Below are positions 20,355 through 26,530 of a stretch of DNA of 26,548 nucleotides, piece by piece. Both the position numbers and the translations under genes were made by a program. The stretch spans positions 1 to 26,548 of the forward strand of contig JAICWX010000096.1 of assembly GCA_025934635.1 (NCBI GenBank), written 5' to 3'. Position 1 is the first letter of the stretch. Every line of letters begins with the position of its first letter. The DNA is from Streptosporangiaceae bacterium. GTDB lineage: Bacteria > Actinomycetota > Actinomycetes > Streptosporangiales > Streptosporangiaceae. The notes beneath the pieces were generated by a model, which did not search any database, was not told the origin of the DNA, and saw only the letters and a program-made list of their open reading frames with translations.

Positions 20355-20674
20355 GCCGGGCCCTCCAGTGCGGCGGTCACGACCGCGGAGAAGTCCCACC
20401 AGTCGGCCCGGCGGCCGGTCAGGGCCCGGGTCCCGGCCGGGGTCAGCCGGTACTCGCGCCGGCGGCGGCCGCCCACGACCGACCAGGCCCCGGTGATCAG
20501 GCCGGCCCGCTCCAGCCGCCGCAGCGCCGGGTAGATGGTCCCGGTGGGCAGGTCGAGCCGCCCGCCGGTGCTCTGCCGCAAGGCCTCGATCACCGCGTAC
20601 CCGTGCCGCGGCCCGCCCTCCAGCGCCGCCAGCAGCACCGCGTCCAGGTGACCCTTCAGTTCCTCGGCCCGCAT
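20330..20674 (-). CDS. PadR-family transcriptional regulator
   Basis: The 114-residue protein starts at ATG 20674-20672. It has the full winged helix: MRAEELKGHLDAVLLAALEG, GPRHGYAVIEALRQSTGGRL, TGTIYPALRRLERAGLITGA with the recognition helix, and RRRREYRLTPAGTRALTGRR with the wing. The C-terminal helix RADWWDFSAVVTAALEG is short. The start codon lies within a dyad operator (20671-20696), and a second, better dyad is 36 bp further upstream, so autorepression is very likely. It belongs to the same two-gene design as the PadR at 10.6 kb but is clearly diverged in sequence and operator. Confidence 0.9.
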   Translation of the reverse strand: MRAEELKGHLDAVLLAALEGGPRHGYAVIEALRQSTGGRLDLPTGTIYPALRRLERAGLITGAWSVVGGRRRREYRLTPAGTRALTGRRADWWDFSAVVTAALEGPACPSPTPA

Positions 20675-20696
20675 AGGTAGTAACGCTACATTATGC
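20671..20696. promoter_or_regulatory. PadR operator 1
   Basis: Arms GCATA/TATGC surround GTAGT (20677-20681) and GCTAC (20685-20689) with centre AAC. It overlaps the PadR start codon. Confidence 0.6.
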
Positions 20697-20731
20697 CTTC
20701 CGGCCAGGCAATCCGTCGGTTAGGCTGAGCT

Positions 20732-20756
20732 CTATAGGTAGCAACGCTACATATAG
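20732..20756. promoter_or_regulatory. PadR operator 2, fully symmetric
   Basis: Outer arms CTATA (20732-20736) and TATAG (20752-20756), inner arms GTAGC (20738-20742) and GCTAC (20746-20750), centre AAC. It is directly followed on the plus strand by an AGGAGG ribosome site (20755-20760). Confidence 0.7.
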
Positions 20757-20765
20757 GAGGCGGAG

Positions 20766-20837
20766 ATGCTGAGCCGGCCCGGCCTACGAGGCCGGCACCA
20801 CCGGAGCCGGGAAGTCGCGGGTCTGATGGGCGGGTGA
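20766..20837 (+). other. 23-codon open frame behind operator 2, probable remnant of a lost PadR target gene
   Basis: ATG 20766 stands 5 bp after a perfect AGGAGG and just behind the best PadR operator, the position where the regulated exporter or enzyme gene would start. The frame reads MLSRPGLRGRHHRSREVAGL and stops at TGA 20835-20837, running over the end of the convergent ABM gene. The peptide has no recognisable features. The likely reading is a promoter, operator and ribosome site left after the body of the target gene was deleted. Confidence 0.35.
20779..20795 (-). terminator. Hairpin over the stop codon of the ABM-domain gene
   Basis: CCGGCCT (20779-20785) pairs with AGGCCGG (20789-20795) around ACG. 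The stop codon of the leftward ABM gene lies inside the stem; it probably terminates that transcript. Confidence 0.45.
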
Positions 20838-21194
20838 CGGCTGGGTGAGCATGCCCGCCGTGCCGCCGTCGACCATCCGGCGCCAGCCCGTCTGCCAGTC
20901 CGGCAGGTCCCCGCTGTCCTGCTCCCAGTCGACGAACGTCGCCTCGTCACAGAACTTGTCCAGGCGCGACATGATGCTCCGGTGCGGCTCGGTGCCCACG
21001 TAGGAACGCATCCGCTGCTTGTCCTGCCAGGCGGTGACGGTCCACCACGCGTTGTCCGCGTCGGCCAGCGCGTCCGTGCCGAGGTTGCCTTCCGACTTCT
21101 GCGCCTGCTCGAGCGCGGCCACCGCGTCGGTGAAGAACTCGTCGGTCAGCGCCGCGTCCTTCAGCCGCAGCCGGGTGAAAACGATAACGGGCAT
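20784..21194 (-). CDS. Antibiotic-biosynthesis-monooxygenase (ABM)-like protein
   Basis: The 136-residue protein starts at ATG 21194-21192 after GGGGAGA; the frame to 21275 adds an unlikely basic tail. It opens MPVIVFTRLRLKDAALTDEF and continues FTDAVAALEQAQKSEGNLGT, NAWWTVTAWQDKQRMRSYVG, PHRSIMSRLDKFCDEATFVD. This is the ferredoxin-like dimeric alpha/beta barrel typical of ABM or DUF3291-type small proteins, with the conserved WQD and H-x-x-x-M segments. Members include cofactor-free monooxygenases and many uncharacterised proteins. No biosynthetic genes lie next to it, so a catalytic role is uncertain. It stands alone, 242 bp from the divergent lipoprotein gene. Confidence 0.72.
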   Translation of the reverse strand: MPVIVFTRLRLKDAALTDEFFTDAVAALEQAQKSEGNLGTDALADADNAWWTVTAWQDKQRMRSYVGTEPHRSIMSRLDKFCDEATFVDWEQDSGDLPDWQTGWRRMVDGGTAGMLTQPSPAHQTRDFPAPVVPAS

Positions 21195-21436
21195 GACGAT
21201 CTCCCCTTGATCGGCGTCCAGCCCGCCGTCGTGCTGCCGGACGATCCTCCGCTGCCGGTTTCCTACCGTACGCACCTACCTGTACACCGCCGCCGCGCCG
21301 CGCCGCAACGGTCATTTGACTACGACGCCTGAACCGGAGCCGGCTCGTGCTCGTTGTCACCGGTAGGGGACAGACAGGCACCGGGGGACATCGAGGACGG
21401 CGGGGCTCCCCGGGAACCTTCGACTACGGGAGCATC

Positions 21437-21979
21437 ATGATCAAGAACTGGATGGCCGCTGCCGCATGCGCGGCGGCCGTCGCACTGACCGCGAGCGCCT
21501 GCTCGACCAGCTCGACATCGATCAGCGACAAGGCCACCGCCCCGCCCCCTTCGTCGGCGTCGGCTCAGGCCAGCAGCCCGGCCGCGGCCGCCTCGGCGTC
21601 GGCCAGCAGCGCCGTCACCATCGACCTGAAGTCCCTGACCGGCATCGAGGGCAAGGCCCTGGTCGACGGAAAGGGCCGCGCGCTCTACCTGTGGGAGGCC
21701 GACAAGAACGGCATGTCCACCTGCAGCGGCGCGTGCGCCGCGGCCTGGCCGCCGGTCACCGTGGGCGGCACGGCGCAGCCGGGCAGCGGCGTCACCCCGT
21801 CCCTGCTCGGCACGGTCAAGCGGGCCGACGGGACCGAGCAGGTCACCTACAACCACCACCCGCTGTACTACTTCGCCGGCGACAGCGGCCCCGCGATGGC
21901 CAAGGGCCAGGGCTCTAACGACTTCGGGGCCAGCTGGTACGTGCTGAACGCCAAGGGATCCAAGATCGACAACGACTGA
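21437..21979 (+). CDS. Secreted lipoprotein with COG4315-type repeats
   Basis: The 180-aa product starts at ATG 21437 with a GGGAG ribosome site. The lipoprotein signal is NWMAAAACAAAVALTASACS, with the lipidated cysteine near residue 22 (ASAC). A Ser/Ala/Pro-rich linker reaches residue 65. Two copies of the lipoprotein repeat (PF03640-like) follow: GKALVDGKGRALYLWEADKN with STCSGACAAAWPPVTVGGTA, and VTYNHHPLYYFAGDSGPAMA with KGQGSNDFGASWYVLNAKG. The C-x-G-x-C motif and the Y.F.gD..pg...Gqg...W segment are diagnostic. These proteins are cell-surface and common in actinomycetes; the role is unknown, though neighbours in other genomes often include redox or sigma/anti-sigma genes. A large inverted repeat follows as terminator. 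Confidence 0.9.
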   Translation: MIKNWMAAAACAAAVALTASACSTSSTSISDKATAPPPSSASAQASSPAAAASASASSAVTIDLKSLTGIEGKALVDGKGRALYLWEADKNGMSTCSGACAAAWPPVTVGGTAQPGSGVTPSLLGTVKRADGTEQVTYNHHPLYYFAGDSGPAMAKGQGSNDFGASWYVLNAKGSKIDND

Positions 21980-21987
21980 TTTACCGC

Positions 21988-22032
21988 CCGAACGGGCCTG
22001 GTGCGTGCCCCGGCACCGCCACGCCCGTTCGG
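21988..22032 (+). terminator. Nested stem-loop after the COG4315 lipoprotein gene
   Basis: CCGAACGGGC (21988-21997) pairs with GCCCGTTCGG (22023-22032), and inside it GGTGC pairs with GCACC. It begins 8 bp past the lipoprotein stop; a T-rich stretch follows at 22033-22052. Confidence 0.65.
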
Positions 22033-22080
22033 TGGTCGTTGTGGTCGTTTTGCCTTGACCGGCCGTGACAGCGGACACTG

Positions 22081-23463
22081 GTGATCATGCCGGCCTGGGC
22101 GGATCGGGAACTCGACCGGCGCATCGCCGTGCTGGCGCTGCCCGCGCTCGGCGCGATCGCCGCCGAGCCCGCCTACAGCCTGGCCGACACGGCCATCGTC
22201 GGGCACCTGGGCCGGACCCCGCTCGGCGCGCTGGCCATCGCGACCACCGCGCTGACCATGACCGCCTGGCTGGCCATCTTCCTGTCTACCGCGACGACCT
22301 CGGCCGTAGCCGGGCTGTCGGCGGGCCGGGCGGCCGGCCGGGCGGCGCGCTCGGCCGGGGCGGCCTACCTGGTGGCGGCAGCCGGCGGGGCCGCGGTCGC
22401 GATGGTCGTGATCGTGACCGCTCCCTGGGTGGCGGTGCTGCTCGGCGCGCACGGCGCCGTGCTGTCCGGCGCGGTCGGCTACCTGCGAGTGTCCGCCGTC
22501 GGGCTGCCGTTCCTGTACGTGTCGTACGCCGGCAACGGGCACCTGGTCGGGCTGGCGAACGCGCGCACGCCGCTGCGCATCGCGGTCAGCGCCAACGTGC
22601 TGAACATCGTGCTCGAGGTCTTCCTCGTCTACGGCCTGCACCTGGGCCTGCTCGGCTCGGCCGGGGGGACGGTCGCCGCCCAGGCCGTGACGGCCGGGCT
22701 GTACCTGGCCGCCTCCCGGCGGGCGGCCGTCCGGCTCGCCCGGCCGGGCCGGGCCGAGGTCACCGCGCTGCTGCGGGACGGGCACCGGCTGTCGGTGCGG
22801 ACGATCGCGCTCGGCGTGGTCCCGCTGACCACGACCGCGATCGCGGCCCGGCTGGGCCCGGTCGCGCTCGGCGGCCAGCAGGTCGCGATGCGGGTCTGGC
22901 TCCTGCTGGCCCTGCTGCTCGACGCGCTGGCGGTGCCGGCGCAGGTCTACGTCAGCTCCGCCCTCGGCGCCGGCGACCTGGCCGAAGCGCGCCGGGTCGG
23001 GCGGCGCACCCTGCGGCTGGGCCTGCTCGCCGGGATCGGCCTCGGCGTCGTCACCGCCGGGCTGGCGTTCTGGGTGCCGGCCCTGTTCACCCCCGATCCC
23101 GGGATCCGGCACGCCGCCACGGTGGCCCTGCTGGTCGCGGCGCTGACCCAGCCGGTGGCGGCGCTCGCCTTCGTGCTGGACGGGCTGATTCTCGGCATCT
23201 CCGACTACGTGGCCATGCGCCGGGCGATGATCCTCGCCATCGGCGCCTACGTCCCGGTCGCGGCGCTGGTCCTGGTCTTCCACGGCCTCGGGCTGGCGGG
23301 GATCTGGGTGGCCCTGGGCCTGTGGCTGGCGGCCCGCTCGGTCCTGCTCGGCCGCCGCTGGCAAACCCAGGTCAGCGCGGGCGGGCCAGGCGCTCGGCGG
23401 CCTGGACCACGCTGGCGCGGCGGCGGGCGTGCTCGGCCGGGTCGCTGTCGTCGGCGCCGGTGA
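22081..23463 (+). CDS. MATE-family efflux transporter (DinF-like)
   Basis: The 460-residue membrane protein starts at GTG 22081 or ATG 22087; neither has a clear ribosome site. There are twelve hydrophobic segments in two six-helix halves. The first half has LALPALGAIAAEPAYSLADT, AIVGHLGRTPLGALAIATTA, and GYLRVSAVGLPFLYVSYAGN. The second has ALGVVPLTTTAIAARLGPVA, LGGQQVAMRVWLLLALLLDA and QVYVSSALGAGDLAEARRVG. The P-x-x..DT.ivGhlG opening is diagnostic of the DinF subgroup, which uses proton or sodium gradients to export cationic drugs. The last 92 bp overlap the convergent TetR gene, and the tail (GARRPGPRWRGGGRARPG) there is probably non-native. It may be regulated together with the TetR-controlled reductase; no operator is visible at its own start. 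Confidence 0.9.
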   Translation: MIMPAWADRELDRRIAVLALPALGAIAAEPAYSLADTAIVGHLGRTPLGALAIATTALTMTAWLAIFLSTATTSAVAGLSAGRAAGRAARSAGAAYLVAAAGGAAVAMVVIVTAPWVAVLLGAHGAVLSGAVGYLRVSAVGLPFLYVSYAGNGHLVGLANARTPLRIAVSANVLNIVLEVFLVYGLHLGLLGSAGGTVAAQAVTAGLYLAASRRAAVRLARPGRAEVTALLRDGHRLSVRTIALGVVPLTTTAIAARLGPVALGGQQVAMRVWLLLALLLDALAVPAQVYVSSALGAGDLAEARRVGRRTLRLGLLAGIGLGVVTAGLAFWVPALFTPDPGIRHAATVALLVAALTQPVAALAFVLDGLILGISDYVAMRRAMILAIGAYVPVAALVLVFHGLGLAGIWVALGLWLAARSVLLGRRWQTQVSAGGPGARRPGPRWRGGGRARPGRCRRRR

Positions 23464-23959
23464 GCATGCGGGCGAGCTGCGGGGCGGCGGCCCACCAGGC
23501 GGACAGGCCGATGATGATGAACACCAGGTGCTCGGGGTCGACATCGCCGTCGAGCACCCCGTCCCGCTGGGCGGCCGCGTAGGCCCCGGCCTTGACCTTG
23601 TAGTGCGCGGTGCGGTTCGCCTCGTCGGCGATCCGGCCGCCGGCCAGGCCCTCCCACAGCATCAGCCGGATCAGCTCGGGGTGGGCCGTGTGGTAGTCGA
23701 AGGTGCGCCCGGCGAACTCGCCGATGTCCTCGAAGCCGGGGACCGGGGCGACCGCGGCGGCGAGCTTGTCGAGTTCGTCGGTGAGCACCGTCTCGAACAG
23801 CGCCTGCTTGTCGCCGAAGTACTTGTAGAGGCGCTCCTTGTTGATGCCGGCCCGTTCGGCGATGCGCGCCATCGTGGTGCCGTCCGGCCCGTGCTCGGCG
23901 AACTCGGCCGTCGCCGCTTCCTTCAGGCGCCGGCGCGTTCCCTCGGTGTCCCACGCCAT
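23372..23959 (-). CDS. TetR-family transcriptional regulator
   Basis: The 195-residue repressor starts at ATG 23959-23957. Residues 6-52 are the DNA-binding domain: EGTRRRLKEAATAEFAEHGP, DGTTMARIAERAGINKERLY, KYFGDKQALFETVLTDEL, a canonical helix-turn-helix. The C-terminal ligand domain is helical (GEFAGRTFDYHTAHPELIRL, MLWEGLAGGRIADEANRTAH, EHLVFIIIGLSAWWAAAPQL). It is divergent from the aldo/keto reductase gene, and the gap holds a 17-bp inverted operator pair (23983-23999 and 24029-24045), so it very probably represses both genes. Its 3' end overlaps the convergent MATE exporter by 92 bp. The inducer is unknown. Confidence 0.92.
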   Translation of the reverse strand: MAWDTEGTRRRLKEAATAEFAEHGPDGTTMARIAERAGINKERLYKYFGDKQALFETVLTDELDKLAAAVAPVPGFEDIGEFAGRTFDYHTAHPELIRLMLWEGLAGGRIADEANRTAHYKVKAGAYAAAQRDGVLDGDVDPEHLVFIIIGLSAWWAAAPQLARMLTGADDSDPAEHARRRASVVQAAERLARPR

Positions 23960-23982
23960 GCCAGCATTCTAGGCCACTACAA

Positions 23983-24045
23983 CTCCAACGTTGCGGTTGG
24001 TTTCACCGGGAGCTAGTATCGGAAACTGCAACCGCAACGTTGGAG
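23983..24045. promoter_or_regulatory. TetR operator pair and promoter of the aldo/keto reductase
   Basis: CTCCAACGTTGCGGTTG (23983-23999) and its exact complement CAACCGCAACGTTGGAG (24029-24045) face each other, 29 bp apart. On the plus strand, -35 TTGCGG (23991-23996), a 17-bp spacer and -10 TAGTAT (24014-24019) make a standard promoter, so one operator covers the -35 element and the other covers the start of transcription. Each arm contains the palindrome CAACGTTG. Confidence 0.75.
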
Positions 24046-24079
24046 ATGGAATTCAGTGCAGGCAAGGAGAAAGACAGAC

Positions 24080-24943
24080 ATGGCTGACAGCGCTCCCGGC
24101 GGGACCCTCAGGCTCGCCGACGACCTCGTCATCAGCCGCATGGGCTTCGGTGCCATGCAGCTGGCCGGGCCCGGGGTCTTCGGGCCGCCCCGCGACCGCG
24201 ACCAGGCCCTCGCGGTCCTGCGCGAGGCCGTGGACCTGGGCGTCACCCACATCGACACCAGCGACTTCTACGGTCCCGTGGTGGTCAACGAGCTCATCCG
24301 GGAGGCGCTGCACCCGTATCCGGCCGGCCTGCGCATCGTCACCAAGGTGGGTGCCCGCCGCGATGAGAACGGCGGCTGGAACCCATCCCTTGAGCCCGCG
24401 GACCTGGTGGCCCAGGTCCGGGAGAACCTCGTGCACCTCGGCGTCGATGCCCTCGATGCCGTCAACCTGCGCCTGTCGCACGCGGGCACCGGCGAGGAGT
24501 CGGTGGCCGAGGGGTTCGGTGCCCTGGCCGAGCTGCGCAAGGAGGGGCTGATCCGCCACCTCGGCCTGAGCGAGGCGTCCGACGTCCAGCTCACCGAGGC
24601 CCAGGCCATCGCCCCCGTGGTCACCGTGCAGAACCTCTACAACCTGGCCAACCGGAGCGACGACGCCCTGGTCGACCGGTGCGCGGCCGAGGGCATCGCC
24701 TACGCGCCGTACTTCCCGCTCGGCGGCTTCACCCCGCTCCAGTCGGCCGAGCTGAGCGACGTCGCCGGGCGCCTGGGCGTCTCCGCGCAGCAGGTGGCCC
24801 TGGCCTGGCTGCTGCAGCGCTCGCCCGCGATCGCCCTCATCCCCGGCACCTCGTCGGTGGCTCACCTGCGCGAGAACATCGCCGCGGCCGGCCTGGTCCT
24901 GCCGCCGGAGGCGATCGCGGCCCTCGACGCCATCGGCCGGTAG
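24080..24943 (+). CDS. Aldo/keto reductase
   Basis: The 287-aa product starts at ATG 24080 with an AGGAG ribosome site 11 bp upstream; GTG 24056 would place the ribosome site inside the gene. It is a (beta/alpha)8 NADPH-dependent oxidoreductase: LVISRMGFGAMQLAGPGVFG, AVDLGVTHIDTSDFYG with the catalytic Asp and Tyr near residues 57-62, LRIVTKVGAR with the catalytic Lys, and LDAVNLRLSHAG with the fourth-position His. The cofactor-binding end is IALIPGTSSVAHLRENIAAA. Length and motifs are those of the Streptomyces-type AKR oxidoreductases that reduce aldehydes or ketones, often induced by electrophiles. It is divergent from its probable repressor and has a well-formed promoter. Confidence 0.92.
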   Translation: MADSAPGGTLRLADDLVISRMGFGAMQLAGPGVFGPPRDRDQALAVLREAVDLGVTHIDTSDFYGPVVVNELIREALHPYPAGLRIVTKVGARRDENGGWNPSLEPADLVAQVRENLVHLGVDALDAVNLRLSHAGTGEESVAEGFGALAELRKEGLIRHLGLSEASDVQLTEAQAIAPVVTVQNLYNLANRSDDALVDRCAAEGIAYAPYFPLGGFTPLQSAELSDVAGRLGVSAQQVALAWLLQRSPAIALIPGTSSVAHLRENIAAAGLVLPPEAIAALDAIGR

Positions 24944-25173
24944 CCCTCAGCAGGACGTCAGATCGGGAACGCCCGGGCCACGGGCTATTTCACGCGATCG
25001 ACCGTGGGCAATCACGCGAAATGTTACGGTCGGTAATCATGACAGTGCGCTTACGGTTACGCGCTGATGTCACTTCGGGTCTGTCCGCACGGAACAATCG
25101 TTACATCTCGTACATGCGCCGGTACACGGGGCAATCGAGGCTGATGTTACTGCGGTCAAAACCTGGGGATCAC
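24944..25173. promoter_or_regulatory. Repeat-rich upstream region of the putative element genes
   Basis: There is no gene here. CACGCGA occurs twice (24991-24997 and 25013-25019). TTACG occurs at 25024, 25051 and 25057, GTAAT at 25033, and GTTAC again at 25100 and 25146. Clusters of short repeats are typical in front of transfer genes of actinomycete plasmids and integrative elements, where GntR-type repressors bind. No repressor gene is inside the window, so this is only suggestive. Confidence 0.3.
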
Positions 25174-25209
25174 ATGGCGACGCAAGCCCAGCACCTGGAG
25201 GAGCCATGA
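25174..25209 (+). CDS. Possible 11-aa leader peptide overlapping the next start
   Basis: ATG 25174 follows GGGGA by 4 bp and reads MATQAQHLEEP. Its TGA (25207-25209) overlaps the ATG of the membrane protein (25206), and the peptide's own codons GAGGAG form the downstream gene's ribosome site. Translation of the leader would therefore be coupled to the next gene. It is too short for coding statistics, and could also be the N-terminus of a deleted gene. Confidence 0.3.
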   Translation: MATQAQHLEEP

Positions 25210-25790
25210 TGAGCGTGTTGTCCTGGATCGGGCGCATCGCGTGCGGATGGCTACCGCGCCGGGGGTCCCGGCTGGCCGGGTGGCTGCTGCTGACCGTGGC
25301 GGCGGTCGCCGTCTGGCCGGTGGCGGCCGTGACCGGCGCGGGCTGCCTCGCGGCGCGGCTGCGCGGCTGGCCGGCTGCGCGGCTGGGCCGTCAGGCCGCC
25401 TGGGCGCTGCCGATGACCGTCGTGTGGATCGCCGCCGAGTCGGCCCGCGGCTGGCGGGCGGTGGCGCTGGACCCGGTCCGGGACGGGGGCAGCGGCTGGC
25501 CGCACCTGACCGGGGCGACCGTGTTCCGGACGTTCCTGCTGGTCGCGCCGGTCACGATCCCGGCCGGGCTGGCGCTGGCGGCGCTGCTGTGGGCGTGGCG
25601 GATCTACGCGGCCACGACCGGGGCCGGCGGCTGGCTGGCCGCCGCGCTGGTCCCCGCCGACGCCGCTCAGGTGCCCGCTCCACGGGAACCCGCCCCGCGG
25701 GCGCCGGTGACGCTGCCTGCGCCGCGCCGCGAAACCGTCCCGGCTGCCCGCGGTCTCGACGACATCCTCCGGCCCGGAGTACGCCGGTGA
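25206..25790 (+). CDS. Membrane protein resembling the N-terminal end of an actinomycete DNA-transfer ATPase
   Basis: The 194-residue protein starts at ATG 25206 or 25209, behind GGAGGAG. Two hydrophobic regions are visible: LAGWLLLTVAAVAVWPVAAV near residue 23 and TFLLVAPVTIPAGLALAALL near residue 108. The intervening segment (ARLGRQAAWALPMTVVWIAA) and LLWAWRIYAATTGAGGW recall the N-terminal part of FtsK/TraB-like ATP-binding proteins found in actinomycete conjugative plasmids and integrative elements. There is no Walker motif. The end (VPAPREPAPRAPVTLPAPRR, LDDILRPGVRR) is proline- and arginine-rich. It is either a stand-alone membrane subunit or a transfer ATPase that has lost its motor. 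Its TGA overlaps the GTG of the next gene. Confidence 0.55.
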   Translation: MMSVLSWIGRIACGWLPRRGSRLAGWLLLTVAAVAVWPVAAVTGAGCLAARLRGWPAARLGRQAAWALPMTVVWIAAESARGWRAVALDPVRDGGSGWPHLTGATVFRTFLLVAPVTIPAGLALAALLWAWRIYAATTGAGGWLAAALVPADAAQVPAPREPAPRAPVTLPAPRRETVPAARGLDDILRPGVRR

Positions 25791-26044
25791 CCGGAGCCGC
25801 CCACGAGCCCGAAGCCGGGGTGCGGCGAGGGCAGCTGGGCTGGCTCGTTCGGCAGCTTCCGGGGCGGATCTGGCGCGGGCGCCCGCTTCGCCTGCTAGCC
25901 CGCGCCCTGGTCACCTGCCTGCTGGCGCTAGCCGTGCTGCACCTCGTGGCCGGCCAGCCCGCCGCTCCGGCCCTGGTCACCGGCCTGATCACGTGGTTCG
26001 GCCTGACCGCCCGCGCGGACCTGGCGCCACCGCGGGAACGGTAA
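25787..26044 (+). CDS. Small membrane protein downstream of the transfer-like gene
   Basis: The 85-residue protein starts at GTG 25787, overlapping the preceding stop by 4 nt. The first half is soluble and basic (EAGVRRGQLGWLVRQLPGRI, WRGRPLRLLARA), followed by two short hydrophobic spans (LVTCLLALAVLHLVAGQP and PALVTGLITWFGLTARA). It ends DLAPPRER. No family is recognised. Coupling with the membrane protein before it suggests they work together, as the small Spd-like membrane proteins do in Streptomyces plasmid transfer, but no motif proves this. Confidence 0.55.
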   Translation: MTGAAHEPEAGVRRGQLGWLVRQLPGRIWRGRPLRLLARALVTCLLALAVLHLVAGQPAAPALVTGLITWFGLTARADLAPPRER

Positions 26045-26126
26045 CGGCACACCGGTCTGGAGGGGATAGGCAGCCCGCCGGCGCGCCGTCCCGGCCCGGG
26101 GCGCCCCGTTCCGGCACAATGCCACT

Positions 26127-26159
26127 AGGCCCCCTTCATGTATGAGATGAAGGGGGCCT
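26127..26159. terminator. Perfect 13-bp stem-loop after the small membrane protein
   Basis: AGGCCCCCTTCAT (26127-26139) pairs exactly with ATGAAGGGGGCCT (26147-26159) across GTATGAG. It lies 83 bp past the stop. There is no long U-tract, but stability should be high, so it probably ends the transcript. Confidence 0.65.
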
Positions 26160-26162
26160 GAT

Positions 26163-26247
26163 TCGTCCACCGCGCGTGCGGGCAATCCCGCTGGTCACGA
26201 GCGTTCTGGCCGAAGTTATCCACCACCTCGTCCACCGGTTGTCCACA
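26163..26247. other. Cluster of DnaA-box-like motifs
   Basis: TTGTCCACA (26239-26247) matches the actinomycete DnaA box. TTATCCACC (26216-26224), TCGTCCACC (26228-26236) and TCGTCCACC (26163-26171) are near matches on the same strand. The last three in a row start 11-12 bp apart, close to one helical turn. The gap 26045-26366 has no other recognisable feature besides the stem-loop at 26127-26159. Confidence 0.4.
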
Positions 26248-26366
26248 GCGGGCCAGGTGCGCCCGCCGCCCGGCCGGAGCGCCGAGCCGGTCCCGGGGAA
26301 TCCGCGCTGAGGAATAAGCGCCGAAATCCAATTGCTCCTTTCTGTGTGACGACTTACCATGGATTC

Positions 26367-26468
26367 ATGACGACATGGCAGACGCTGAAACGAGCGGGGT
26401 ACATGCACCCGATCTCGTCACTCGACGCTGCCCTGTCCGGTAATCGGAGTGGCGTGGTTGTCGTGTAA
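26367..26468 (+). CDS. Possible 33-aa small protein
   Basis: ATG 26367 opens a 34-codon frame reading MTTWQTLKRAGYMHPISSLD and ending SGVVVV before TAA at 26466-26468. A strong U-tailed terminator begins 26 bp after the stop, which argues for a real short transcript. The N-terminal part could form an amphipathic helix. There is no clear ribosome site; leaderless translation is possible. No family recognised. Confidence 0.35.
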   Translation: MTTWQTLKRAGYMHPISSLDAALSGNRSGVVVV

Positions 26469-26493
26469 GCGTCCATCAGGCACTTACCGGCAG

Positions 26494-26530
26494 CCGTCCC
26501 GGGGAAATTATCCCGGGGCGGTTTTCTTAT
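26494..26530 (+). terminator. Rho-independent terminator
   Basis: CCGTCCCGGG (26494-26503) pairs with CCCGGGGCGG (26512-26521) with one U-G, around an 8-nt AT-rich loop, followed by TTTTCTTAT. This is the best classic intrinsic terminator in the window. Confidence 0.8.

Noticed and set aside
21868..23544. A 558-codon minus-strand ORF over the MATE gene
   Set aside because: Antisense shadow with compositional bias only. The plus strand encodes a clear twelve-helix transporter.
24029..24045. The 17-bp inverted repeats as transposon ends
   Set aside because: They enclose only 29 bp, sit exactly on the divergent TetR and reductase promoters, and have no transposase or target duplication, so operators are the better reading.
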